From Enterobacterales bacterium (GTDB taxonomy: Bacteria > Pseudomonadota > Gammaproteobacteria > Enterobacterales > Succinivibrionaceae): DNA of 54,265 nucleotides. The DNA lies in NCBI GenBank assembly GCA_900768635.1, contig CAAGDP010000207.1, positions 1 through 54,265 on the forward strand. The letters run 5' to 3'. The notes under the pieces are model-generated. The model did not search any database, was not told the origin of the DNA, and saw only the letters and a list, made by a program, of their open reading frames with translations. The first letter of the stretch is position 1, and the number at the start of each line of letters is the position of its first letter. The position numbers were made by a program, and so were the translations under genes. Below, piece by piece: positions 7,523 through 16,436 of the stretch.

Positions 7523-8055
7523 CGTAGTTCCATAGCCAGTGCTAGAGCCACCAGACATCGAGCTTCCTGAAACTCCGGACTGCGCAGCAGTTCACTGCTG
7601 CGATTGACCGGCCATTTGACAATTTCCAAAGGCTCCGGCTCGTCACCGGTTTTGAGCGGCTGATATTGCAAATCTTCGGCAAGAACCAGATCAATGCTGG
7701 ATCGAAAAAAGGAAGGTGCAGAATTTACACTCCGCAAAAAGGTATACCGGCCGGCACTGTAGCCGGTTTCCTCCCGTAACTCCCGATCAGAAGCTTCCTG
7801 CCATCCTTCTCCTGATTCTACCCGTCCCTTGGGAAAGCCTAACTCATAACTGTGAGTTCCGGCACAATACTCCCGGATCAGAAGAAGATCGCTACCCAGA
7901 ACAGGGACCATCATTACAGCCCCGTGCTCCTTTCCCAGCATGCGTTCATAAAAACGGATTTCTCCGTTGGAAAAACGCAACTGTAAACGTTCTATGCGAA
8001 AATAATCGGTCTTGCTTTCAATGGACGTACTGAGAATTTCAGGTAATTGTTTCAT
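7510..8055 (-). CDS. nudE: ADP compounds hydrolase NudE
   Basis: Nudix hydrolase expected to act on ADP-ribose, Ap3A and NADH-type substrates. The 181-residue protein has a complete Nudix box, G-x5-E-x7-REL-x-EE-x-GY, in the middle, preceded by the YELGFPKG sequence typical of NudE. It is convergent with argE, with a 13-base overlap of coding ends. No obvious Shine-Dalgarno stands at the ideal distance from ATG 8055. Confidence 0.88.
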   Translation of the reverse strand: MKQLPEILSTSIESKTDYFRIERLQLRFSNGEIRFYERMLGKEHGAVMMVPVLGSDLLLIREYCAGTHSYELGFPKGRVESGEGWQEASDRELREETGYSAGRYTFLRSVNSAPSFFRSSIDLVLAEDLQYQPLKTGDEPEPLEIVKWPVNRSSELLRSPEFQEARCLVALALAMELRHWQ

Positions 8056-8222
8056 AAATCATTTTCAGCTGTCCCGTTTCAGGAAAAAGCATTACTGCAC
8101 CGGGAGTTACAGCCAAATTCCTTCACATAATGGGTGATCAATTATTGCTCCTGATATTTACGGAAATCAATGAGAAATCAGTACCAGGATCTCCTTAATT
8201 CCGCACTTTCATCAAACTGACA

Positions 8223-8990
8223 TCAGTAATTGAATATCCCCTGATAATTAATTTCATAAGTGCCGGTACTGTTGGCCTTGCCAAGCATATCAAGAAGCAA
8301 CTGAACTTCATTTCCAGAAGCATCATCAGGTTTGGCAAATGCCTTAACGCTGTACTTTCTTGATTTCATATCATACTCCAAATTTCCCTCCAGAGAAAAA
8401 TAAGGATTATTATGTTTGGTTCTGGCAATAAACTTTCCATTACGGCAATTAAGCTCAAGCTGAACATTGCCCAGGTTATAATTGCCCATGGCAGTCATCA
8501 CCACAACAGAATTTAATTCGGCTTTTCCCTGAGCTTTCAAACACTGTTCCGGGGTAAATTCCGCCTTAGTCAATTGCAGGGATGCCCATCCGGAAACATC
8601 CACCGGAAGCTGATATCTGGTATATTTCAGTAGATTAACCAGCGACAGACGCAAGGAGGTGTTCTCCAGGGAAATAGTTCCCGAACCGTCGTAACTTATT
8701 CTGCTGCGTCCGTTTAACCCCTGAGGATCTGATATGGAAACCTGAGCAGATTTGGCCAGAAGTCCCCATAAGGAGGTCTGCCATTTCAGGTTCCGGTATT
8801 CATAATTGCGGATCCTGAGGATTCGGGACTGACCGTTTACTATGGTGCCCTTTACTCCGCTTAGGGATATCCCCGGAGGAAGTCCGGTCAGAGCCAGAAC
8901 TTTACCGGCGGGTGCTTCCATGAGAATAAACCAGCCCATACCCAGTACCAAAAACAGGATTGTTACCAGAACTATTACAGCTTTTTTCAT
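8223..8990 (-). CDS. gspN: Type II secretion system protein N
   Basis: Last gene of the T2SS operon, 255 residues. It has a single N-terminal membrane anchor (about residues 5-25) and a periplasmic beta-rich domain with the LTGLPPGISLSGVKG-type start of the GspN family. Its ATG overlaps the gspM stop by 4 bases (8987-8990). GspN is present in only some T2SS and is proposed to help inner-membrane platform assembly. Confidence 0.88.
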   Translation of the reverse strand: MKKAVIVLVTILFLVLGMGWFILMEAPAGKVLALTGLPPGISLSGVKGTIVNGQSRILRIRNYEYRNLKWQTSLWGLLAKSAQVSISDPQGLNGRSRISYDGSGTISLENTSLRLSLVNLLKYTRYQLPVDVSGWASLQLTKAEFTPEQCLKAQGKAELNSVVVMTAMGNYNLGNVQLELNCRNGKFIARTKHNNPYFSLEGNLEYDMKSRKYSVKAFAKPDDASGNEVQLLLDMLGKANSTGTYEINYQGIFNY

Positions 8991-9481
8991 AAGCCGGACT
9001 TCCTCCCCAGCAGCAATCCCTTGACTTTAATCCGTTCTTCACCTGAAGGTTCAATTTCCAGAGTCTGAACCTGAATACCGTAGGTCCGTTCCAATTCACT
9101 GAGAAAATACAACAGACTGGCACTGTCAGTTATGCTCATATCCACACTTGTGGATTTTCCCTGTCGGGAAATTTTAGTTATAGGCATGACATACTTTTTC
9201 CCCGTAAGATCTACAGCTTTTTCCACCGATACGGTACGATCCTGTTTTTTGGTTGCTGGTTGATGCAGATTATTACCTTGATAATTTTTTATAGTAAGCA
9301 AATCTCGGTGAAGCCTTATATTACCGGCGGAAAGCTGCTCAATTCCGGCAGTAAGTGGCCTTACCGCGACAAAATATCCCAGAAAAATCATAAATACCAC
9401 AGTTGCAGCACCTAACAGAAGCTTCTCCCGGGTTCGGAGATTTTGCCAGTAATTTCGTAATTTATCTGTAGTCTGTGACAT
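8987..9481 (-). CDS. gspM: Type II secretion system protein M
   Basis: Inner-membrane platform protein of 164 residues. A short cytoplasmic N-terminus is followed by a transmembrane helix (about 23-43, LGAATVVFMIFLGYFVAV) and a periplasmic ferredoxin-like domain. It partners GspL. It starts 2 bases after gspL and overlaps gspN by 4, so translation is coupled. Confidence 0.9.
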   Translation of the reverse strand: MSQTTDKLRNYWQNLRTREKLLLGAATVVFMIFLGYFVAVRPLTAGIEQLSAGNIRLHRDLLTIKNYQGNNLHQPATKKQDRTVSVEKAVDLTGKKYVMPITKISRQGKSTSVDMSITDSASLLYFLSELERTYGIQVQTLEIEPSGEERIKVKGLLLGRKSGL

Positions 9482-9483
9482 GA

Positions 9484-10665
9484 TTACTTTTCCTTAATCG
9501 TAAGTACTGCAGAATTTTTTTGTCCTTCCATACGCAATTCACTAACGGTCGCAACATAATTCCGATCTTCCAGAGACTCCCGCAGAGCATCCACCACATC
9601 CACATCCTGATAGGAAAGTTTAAAGGAAAAAACTCTTCCCTTACCGTCATAGCGAAAGTTCAGCATTTTTACCTGAGGAGAAAAACCGGATATCACCTGA
9701 TAAAGACTTTCGATAAATCCCTGTCTGCCGGGTTCAGGGCGGGACTGATTAGTCAGCTGGCGAAACTGTACTATGGGATTAACAACCCGGGTTACCTGAG
9801 GAAACCTGGACTTGAAGACCTTCACAATTTCGGATTTAAGCAGCTGATTTTCACGATTAACCTCCTGATATTTACACAGCAGAGCTCCCACATATGCAAC
9901 CAGCAGGATACCGGCAGCAACGGCCACTTTCAGCCATGGAGCAAAAGCCCCGCTTACGGCAAAAATCCGATCCTGGGTAGACTCTATACCCTCCAGAGAC
10001 ATTCTGGTCTGTATGGCACCCCTGGCCAGTTCCTCCATAATGCTTTCCGCATATTGTTCCTCACGTTCACCTTCCACACTTTCCGGAAGCTCCGAAAGAC
10101 ATATAAAGGACTTGTTTCCGGTAAAGGAGGCAAAATAAGCCTGAGCCAGAGACTCCTCCAGGGAAAATCCTGAAGTGGCAGATATCCGGAAGAGACCGTC
10201 CTTTCCCAAAGCGGCAAAGGTTATTCTCCCGTCCTGATAAGGAAGGGCAAAAATATCAGGGACATATTTCACAGCTTTAATATGGCAGGATTCCAGTTCT
10301 TCCTTCACCTGCTGCAGGTAGCTGCGGTCATAGGCAATAATATCCACACTCCGCCCCTGAATTCTTAACACAGATACTTCCAGTTCATCCGGCTCTGAGG
10401 CGACTTCATCCTCTATCATATAGGGAATGGAGTTTTTCATACCTGATGAAAATCTTTTAGGATAGGATAACTGCTTGAAGAAAAATCTGCAGGAAGGAAG
10501 AAGTACCACTGCACCATTGGCGGACCGGCTTTCCAGAAAGGACAGCTCCTCTGCATTTTTCAGAGATCCGCTTTCCAGAACAGAGTAATCCCGATCATCA
10601 ACGACTGCATAAAATATTTCTTCGGCAGGAGTAGCTCCCAACCTGATAACCAGTTGCTGACTCAT
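9484..10665 (-). CDS. gspL: Type II secretion system protein L
   Basis: Bitopic platform protein of 393 residues. A long cytoplasmic actin-like domain (about 1-245), which recruits the ATPase GspE to the membrane, is followed by one transmembrane segment (about 247-265) and a periplasmic ferredoxin-like domain. The family sequence PYMIEDEVASEPDELEV is clear. It overlaps gspK by 4 bases. Confidence 0.93.
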   Translation of the reverse strand: MSQQLVIRLGATPAEEIFYAVVDDRDYSVLESGSLKNAEELSFLESRSANGAVVLLPSCRFFFKQLSYPKRFSSGMKNSIPYMIEDEVASEPDELEVSVLRIQGRSVDIIAYDRSYLQQVKEELESCHIKAVKYVPDIFALPYQDGRITFAALGKDGLFRISATSGFSLEESLAQAYFASFTGNKSFICLSELPESVEGEREEQYAESIMEELARGAIQTRMSLEGIESTQDRIFAVSGAFAPWLKVAVAAGILLVAYVGALLCKYQEVNRENQLLKSEIVKVFKSRFPQVTRVVNPIVQFRQLTNQSRPEPGRQGFIESLYQVISGFSPQVKMLNFRYDGKGRVFSFKLSYQDVDVVDALRESLEDRNYVATVSELRMEGQKNSAVLTIKEK

Positions 10666-11666
10666 TGAGTTCCTCCATATATTCTCTGATACAGATACGC
10701 CTGGGTGCCGGATCGATAAAAGAAAGACAGGTAACTGCGTACTAATCCATCAAAATCCACTTCAGTCTGAGACATAAAATAATCTGATTTTACAACCGCT
10801 ACCCGGGATATAAAGCTTCTGGTCTGATCAGTGATCATATCCTTCACTATATCTGCTGACATAAAACTGCCCGCCGAATTCCACCCCTCACGGCTTCGTT
10901 CCCGAATGACGGAAGCCGCATCATCCAAAGTCAGGTTGTCATTAAGAAATAATGCAGCCAGCAGGGGTGCTTTCTGCAGAATTATGGTATTAACATTAAT
11001 TTTCAAACTGTTGTTGTTAAGGGCACAGACAAAGGGCCGGAGTCTGCGGTAAATACCGGGGGTCATTCCCCTAACCTGCCGGATTTCGCTTACATCATAA
11101 AGTTGTCCGTTAGGGATCACAAAAGGATGCCGGAGAGCTCGATAATAAGCATCCTCCGCTCCGTTATCCCGTGGAGAACTGTCCATATCCACTATATCGG
11201 TAATGGAATCCGCCACAATAGCGGCATCATCGGGATCAACCTGCATATATTCCATTATTTTACGCAGATATAAATTGGCCAAATTTAACTTTTCACCGTT
11301 TTCCTGCTTGATTACATACTCGTCATTACTCAGAGCATTAAGGTTAAAACAGGCGTAGGCATCATGGACATAGGTAGTAATGGTACCGCCGTCATCAGTA
11401 TCAAAGCTGCGACCCTGAGTTGCCCAGTACTGACTGAGGTTGGTAGACTCGCTGTTATCAGAAAAATCCTGATTCAAAACCCGTCGTACCAGCTCATCAG
11501 ATCCCCGGTCCATCCAGTTTGCCTGAATCCCTGCAAGAAAACTTTTGGTACGCAAAAACTCACTGTTATACTTTACGGTGATGCGGGATGCCACTATCAC
11601 CATAACCGCCAGGATCAGAAGTACGACCAGAAGAGCTGCACCCTGTTGTTTTTTCAAATAGTTCAT
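10662..11666 (-). CDS. gspK: Type II secretion system minor pseudopilin K
   Basis: Tip pseudopilin, 334 residues, with a class III leader MNYLKKQQG then ALLVVLLILAVM. It lacks the usual Glu5, as GspK proteins do. The large globular insert (SAM-like fold with helix-hairpin-helix pieces such as SDIRQVRGMTPGIYRRLRPF) and the FYRSG-type C-terminus are family features. It caps the I-J-K complex. It overlaps gspJ and gspL by 4 bases each. Confidence 0.94.
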   Translation of the reverse strand: MNYLKKQQGAALLVVLLILAVMVIVASRITVKYNSEFLRTKSFLAGIQANWMDRGSDELVRRVLNQDFSDNSESTNLSQYWATQGRSFDTDDGGTITTYVHDAYACFNLNALSNDEYVIKQENGEKLNLANLYLRKIMEYMQVDPDDAAIVADSITDIVDMDSSPRDNGAEDAYYRALRHPFVIPNGQLYDVSEIRQVRGMTPGIYRRLRPFVCALNNNSLKINVNTIILQKAPLLAALFLNDNLTLDDAASVIRERSREGWNSAGSFMSADIVKDMITDQTRSFISRVAVVKSDYFMSQTEVDFDGLVRSYLSFFYRSGTQAYLYQRIYGGTQ

Positions 11667-12259
11667 GGACGGACAACCCTGTAAACTCTGCGAATTTTAC
11701 CCACATCATTCAACGTTACCGCCACCTCAATTCCATAGGGAAGGGTTGCCGGAGATGTACTTCCTGTCCAGTTAAGAGCAGACTGAGATGCATTAAAGCG
11801 AAGTTCAAAGCGACTTACATCCTGTAAAATCACCTGCCACTGAGGCTCTTCATTTTGAGCCGGATCAGATCGGGGATAAGTACCCCTTTCCAGATTGTTA
11901 TTCTTCAGGCGGTAGACTACCCGCAGCAATTCATTTCGATCCAGCATACCTCCGGGATTCATATAACTGCTGCGCACAAACTCCACCGCCCAGTCATCTG
12001 AATTGAAAATATTTTTCTGGGCCCAGATGTAACGGTGAGATCCTGTGGCCACATACCGGTTATTACGATAGGCAATATGTTCAAAATCCATATCAATAAG
12101 TGTAACCGCTTTCTGGATCTCCCCCAGCCTGCTTATCTTTTTGCCGGCAATTGCATCAGTATCCACCGCCGACACCAGAACCTGATAGGCTCCGGATGCC
12201 AGAAATGCAAATATCAGAATGCTTACCAGCACTTCAATAAGAGTAAAGCCCTTGTTCAT
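11663..12259 (-). CDS. gspJ: Type II secretion system minor pseudopilin J
   Basis: 198 residues; the short prepilin leader MNKG is followed by FTLIEVLVSILIFAFLA with Glu at mature position 5, then the GspJ hallmark of long polar helices (RLGEIQKAVTLIDMDFE). Part of the pseudopilus tip with GspI and GspK. It overlaps gspI and gspK by 4 bases. Confidence 0.93.
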   Translation of the reverse strand: MNKGFTLIEVLVSILIFAFLASGAYQVLVSAVDTDAIAGKKISRLGEIQKAVTLIDMDFEHIAYRNNRYVATGSHRYIWAQKNIFNSDDWAVEFVRSSYMNPGGMLDRNELLRVVYRLKNNNLERGTYPRSDPAQNEEPQWQVILQDVSRFELRFNASQSALNWTGSTSPATLPYGIEVAVTLNDVGKIRRVYRVVRP

Positions 12260-12639
12260 TGTCGATAAATATATGTTCTCAGAGAGATAACCGGATCTGT
12301 ATATTTTTTAGTAGTATGGACTTCCATATCTATGGCAGTGAATTTACTGTCCACAGTTTTCTCCGCCCGGTAGCGATAATACCAATCCCGATCTGCCAGC
12401 GTTTCCATACCGCCGACCCAGGAATTGGACGGGACAATATTCTTCATAAGAAGTTCCTGCAGCTGGTTATCCGCAACCATTACCGCATAGGTTTTATTCT
12501 CCAGCTTTTCCAGTCCGAAAATCTGATTGTTTACTGCCGACATGAGAGTAATGCTGACCATGGCAAATATTGCCAGAGCCACCAGAACTTCCAGGAGGGT
12601 CATCCCGGATTGTTCAGAAAGATTCCGGATTTTCATCAT
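12256..12639 (-). CDS. gspI: Type II secretion system minor pseudopilin I
   Basis: 127 residues. The leader ends at SG before MTLLEVLVALAIFAM (Glu5 present), and the ENKTYAVMVADNQLQEL segment is characteristic of GspI. It starts within the end of gspH (26-base overlap). Two ATGs stand side by side (12639 and 12636), and either could initiate. Confidence 0.93.
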   Translation of the reverse strand: MMKIRNLSEQSGMTLLEVLVALAIFAMVSITLMSAVNNQIFGLEKLENKTYAVMVADNQLQELLMKNIVPSNSWVGGMETLADRDWYYRYRAEKTVDSKFTAIDMEVHTTKKYTDPVISLRTYIYRQ

Positions 12640-13261
12640 TAAGGCCGTTTTTTAAAATCACTGCGCCGGTTTCCTGAACGCTGAGAAAATATTCGTCCCT
12701 TACCGTTCTGCTTTTAAAGCGCATTTCAAAAGGTGTTACTTCCATGGAAGGATAAAAGAAAACCTGGGGATAAATACGATCCCTACGGGAATTACCAAGA
12801 ACCTGTTCCGTCATTTGGGTATTATTTTGTCCATTGTCCTCCCCCTGATAGGAGATTCCTCCCACCCAGAATGAAACCTGAAAATCGTCTTTAAAAGGGT
12901 ACACTTCTTTTATTTCTGGAAGATTAAGAGGGATCCAGTCCTTATTTTCATAATCATCATACATAGCAATCAGCCGGGAGGTAAGATCAGTTCCGGTACT
13001 GCCGGTAGATGCCGGATCCCGGGACAGGCGCAGAATACGAAAACCGGAATGGTCCACATATAATCCAATAAGAAGATTTTCCACCATAGCCTGCTCAGAC
13101 AAAAAAGCAAATACCCGCGCATATTTACTTATCTCATCATGAAAAGCATTCTCGGGACTGGGAGATCGAATGGTCATCACCACCATAGACGCAGCAAGAC
13201 TGCCCAGAAAAACCGCCACCAGTAATTCCAGCAGGGTAAACCCCGATCTCCTGCAACTCAT
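12614..13261 (-). CDS. gspH: Type II secretion system minor pseudopilin H
   Basis: 215 residues with prepilin leader MSCRRSG then FTLLELLVAVFLGSLAASM. It links the pseudopilus tip to the GspG body. Its ATG overlaps the gspG stop by one base. It is longer than many GspH proteins (about 170), with extra sequence in the globular domain. Confidence 0.9.
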   Translation of the reverse strand: MSCRRSGFTLLELLVAVFLGSLAASMVVMTIRSPSPENAFHDEISKYARVFAFLSEQAMVENLLIGLYVDHSGFRILRLSRDPASTGSTGTDLTSRLIAMYDDYENKDWIPLNLPEIKEVYPFKDDFQVSFWVGGISYQGEDNGQNNTQMTEQVLGNSRRDRIYPQVFFYPSMEVTPFEMRFKSRTVRDEYFLSVQETGAVILKNGLNDENPESF

Positions 13262-13695
13262 TATGATTCCTCAGAGTTACCTTTCCAGTTTCCCACATCA
13301 TCTTCAGTATCCGACTCCCCGTCAGGCCCTGCCGAATAAATATCATAACTGCGAGGATTATGGTTACCTGGATTCAGATAAATATAATCATTGCCCCAGG
13401 GATCCTGAGGAAGTTCTCTGATGTAACCGTTTTCATTATAATTCTTCGGAACCGGAGAAATGGTAGGCTTGGAAACCAGTGCATCAAGTCCCTGCTCCGT
13501 GGTAGGATAGGAATGATTATCCAGACGGTATAATTCCAGGCTGTCCTGAAAATTCTTAATATTGATTCTGGCAGTCTCAATTTCAGCTTTGGACTTTTGT
13601 CCCATCACATTGGTAGCAACTATTGCGGAAAGCATGCCCATAATCACCACCACAACCATAATTTCCAGCAAGGTAAAACCACTTTGTTTTCTCAT
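13261..13695 (-). CDS. gspG: Type II secretion system major pseudopilin G
   Basis: Main subunit of the pseudopilus piston, 144 residues. Leader MRKQSG, then FTLLEIMVVVVIMGMLSA. The globular domain carries the GspG signatures YRLDNHSYPTTEQGL and LPQDPWGNDYIYLNPG, and a calcium-site-like acidic loop GPDGESDTEDDVGNW. I choose ATG 13695, which has AAGGAGA upstream; a GTG at 13719 has no ribosome site. Confidence 0.96.
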   Translation of the reverse strand: MRKQSGFTLLEIMVVVVIMGMLSAIVATNVMGQKSKAEIETARINIKNFQDSLELYRLDNHSYPTTEQGLDALVSKPTISPVPKNYNENGYIRELPQDPWGNDYIYLNPGNHNPRSYDIYSAGPDGESDTEDDVGNWKGNSEES

Positions 13696-13725
13696 TGCAA
13701 ACTTTCTCCTTAATGACACACTATT

Positions 13726-14940
13726 TCACACCAAGCTGTTCATCTTCAGAATCGGCTCCAAAATTGCCAGCACAATAAACAGCACCACAGCAGCCATAGA
13801 TACAATCAGAAGAGGCTCGAAAACACTTAAAGCCATACTCACGTGTCTTTCAAATTCATTATCCTGATTGTCTGCCGCTCTAATAAGCATATTGTCCAGT
13901 TCCCCGGATTTCTCCCCGGAGGAAATCATATGAAGCATCATAGGCGGAAAAAGCCCGGTACGATCCAAAGATGTTTTAAGGGAAGAACCTTCCCGAACCA
14001 TATCAGCGGCTTCCCCGATCTTTTTTCTGGCATATTCATTACCCAGTACATCGGAACTGATTTTCAGCGCATCCAGCAGGGGTACTGCCGAAGAATTAAG
14101 AATAGCCAGTGTCCGGGCGAACCGGGCAGTATTTATCCCTCTGCTTACTCTGCCAATAACCGGAAGACGTAAAATCAGATGATGAAAGGCGCGACGATGA
14201 CTGCCCCGGGCAAGCCAAAACCGGAATACCACTGTTCCTGCTACAATTCCCGCCAAAAGAACCAGTCCATAATCCTTTAAAAAATCACTGGCTGATATCA
14301 GAAACTGCGTAGTACCCGGCAGTCCTTTTTTCAGATATACAAACTGTGCCACAACCTTGGGAACCACACTGGTTAACAGAATGGCAATAACAGTTATGGC
14401 AACCAGAGTAAGAATTGCAGGATAAATCATAGCCTGAAGGACTTTTCCCTTTATGGCCTGCCGTCTTTCACTGTAATCAGCAAGGCGCAGGAGAACGGTA
14501 TCCAGATGACCTGATTTTTCACCGGCTGCTACCATGGAGCAGTAAAGCTGATCAAAAACACGGGGGAACTGTCCCAGAGAATCCGCCAGAGTATGCCCTT
14601 CCAGAACCTTATTACGCACTGCGGAAATAATTTCCCGATGGCGGGTGTTCTCACACTGATCTGCCACTGCCTTTAAAGCCTCCTCCAAAGGAATGGCTGC
14701 AGATACCAGAGTTGACAGCTGACGGGTTATAAGTGCCAGATGAGCAGGTCGGATAGTAGGCTGAAAAAATGAAGTCCTGTCTCCACCATACTGCATTCTT
14801 CTGGTTGCTTCCTGAACCTCAACCGGAATTAAGCCCATAGTCCGCAGTCGGGCTCGCACCAGCTTGGAGGAATCACCCTCTATTATGCCGGATACATTTT
14901 TTCCATTACGATCAATTGCCTGGTATGAGTAGGATGCCAT
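13726..14940 (-). CDS. gspF: Type II secretion system inner-membrane protein F
   Basis: Polytopic platform protein, 404 residues, with two homologous GspF/PilC cytoplasmic domains (about 70-195 and 270-395), each followed by membrane helices, and three transmembrane segments overall. The motif GEKSGHLDTVLLRLADY and its repeat SGEKSGELDNMLIRAAD are visible. It lies 2 bases from gspE. Confidence 0.95.
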   Translation of the reverse strand: MASYSYQAIDRNGKNVSGIIEGDSSKLVRARLRTMGLIPVEVQEATRRMQYGGDRTSFFQPTIRPAHLALITRQLSTLVSAAIPLEEALKAVADQCENTRHREIISAVRNKVLEGHTLADSLGQFPRVFDQLYCSMVAAGEKSGHLDTVLLRLADYSERRQAIKGKVLQAMIYPAILTLVAITVIAILLTSVVPKVVAQFVYLKKGLPGTTQFLISASDFLKDYGLVLLAGIVAGTVVFRFWLARGSHRRAFHHLILRLPVIGRVSRGINTARFARTLAILNSSAVPLLDALKISSDVLGNEYARKKIGEAADMVREGSSLKTSLDRTGLFPPMMLHMISSGEKSGELDNMLIRAADNQDNEFERHVSMALSVFEPLLIVSMAAVVLFIVLAILEPILKMNSLV

Positions 14941-14942
14941 AA

Positions 14943-16436
14943 CTAACTGTCTCTTGCTACCCGCAGAACTTCTTCCAGAGTTGTGATCCCTGAAAGAACC
15001 TTGGAAAGGCCGTCAGACTTGATACTCGGGGTTGTAGGTCTTACCATCTCCTCAATAGTAAGCTCATCCTTTTCATCATTAATCGCCTCCCGCACATCAT
15101 TTGTAACCAGCACCAGTTCATGAATGCCGGTTCGTCCCCGGTATCCGGTATGATTACAAAGCTCGCAACCGCTGGGACGAAACAAAGTCAAAGGCTCTGA
15201 ACCTGCAGCTCCCAGTAACTGCTTTTCCGATTCCAAAGCTTCATAGGGAACCTTACATTCCGGGCACAAACACCGTACCAGACGCTGGGAAAGAACCCCC
15301 AGAAGCGTAGAAGAAAGAAGAAAGGGCTCAATCCCCATATCCCGGAGACGGGTAATAGCACCCACTGCAGTATTGGTATGAAGTGTTGACAGTACCAGAT
15401 GGCCTGTAAGGGAAGCCTGTACTGCAATATCTGCCGTTTCCCGGTCGCGGATTTCACCTACCATCACCACATCGGGGTCCTGTCGCAAAATAGCCCGCAG
15501 TCCCCGGGCAAATGTCATATCCACCTTAGGGTTGACCTGAGTCTGACCGATACCTTCCAGATCGTATTCAATAGGATCTTCCACGGTCATAATATTAAGC
15601 CGGCGATTATTAATACTGGAGAGGGCGGCATATAATGTAGTGGATTTACCAGATCCGGTAGGACCGGTTACCAGAATAATACCATGGGGTTTCTTAACCA
15701 GATCACTAAGCAGGTTACGAATATTCTCCGTCATTCCCAATTCCTGGAGTTCCAGTCGCACGGAATCCTTATCCAGAAGACGCAATACCACCCGCTCCCC
15801 ATGACTTGACGGCAATGTGGAAACACGCACATCCACATTTCTTCCACCAATCTTCAGAGAAATACGGCCATCCTGTGGAATCCTCTTCTCCGCAATATCC
15901 AGTTTGGCCATTACTTTAATACGGGAAATCAGCAAAGGTCCCATTTGCCGTGGATTACGCAGGATCTCCCTGAGAATACCGTCCACCCGAAAGCGGATCA
16001 CCAAATCATTTTCAAAAGTCTCAATATGAATATCCGAAGCTTTCTCTTTAATAGCTTCACTGAGCATAGCGTTGATAAGACGGATTATGGGAGCATCATC
16101 TTCCGCATCTAGCAAATCTTCAGTGGAAGTCATATCTTCCGCCAAAGTGAAAAAATCCACTTCACTGCCCAGATCATTCATAAGCTGGCGGGCTTCCGAG
16201 GAATCAAGCTGATAGGACGCGGTTAAAATCCGGTTAAACTCAGACTGTTCCACCCTGCGTAAAGAAAAGCCTGAGCCAGCCTTTCTTGCCACCTCAAGAA
16301 GTTCACTTCCGCTAAGCTCATGAAAACTGACAGCCTCTGGAGAACCATCATCACCCCGGGAAAGAACAATCCCATGATCCCGGGCATAGGTAAAATCCAG
16401 CTTAAGTTCAGGACCCTGCATTAAGTACTCCTTCAT
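14943..16436 (-). CDS. gspE: Type II secretion ATPase E
   Basis: Hexameric cytoplasmic ATPase driving pseudopilus assembly, 497 residues. N-terminal GspL-binding domain, then the RecA-like core with Walker A GPTGSGKS, Asp box, Walker B DPDVVMVGEIRD and His box LHTNTA. The C-terminal zinc module shows CLCPEC and CELC, the four cysteines of GspE. It overlaps gspD by 4 bases. Confidence 0.97.
   Translation of the reverse strand: MKEYLMQGPELKLDFTYARDHGIVLSRGDDGSPEAVSFHELSGSELLEVARKAGSGFSLRRVEQSEFNRILTASYQLDSSEARQLMNDLGSEVDFFTLAEDMTSTEDLLDAEDDAPIIRLINAMLSEAIKEKASDIHIETFENDLVIRFRVDGILREILRNPRQMGPLLISRIKVMAKLDIAEKRIPQDGRISLKIGGRNVDVRVSTLPSSHGERVVLRLLDKDSVRLELQELGMTENIRNLLSDLVKKPHGIILVTGPTGSGKSTTLYAALSSINNRRLNIMTVEDPIEYDLEGIGQTQVNPKVDMTFARGLRAILRQDPDVVMVGEIRDRETADIAVQASLTGHLVLSTLHTNTAVGAITRLRDMGIEPFLLSSTLLGVLSQRLVRCLCPECKVPYEALESEKQLLGAAGSEPLTLFRPSGCELCNHTGYRGRTGIHELVLVTNDVREAINDEKDELTIEEMVRPTTPSIKSDGLSKVLSGITTLEEVLRVARDS

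Noticed and set aside
9520..10173. 217-codon plus-strand ORF opposite gspL
   Set aside because: Antisense shadow of a conserved T2SS gene; the translation resembles no protein family.
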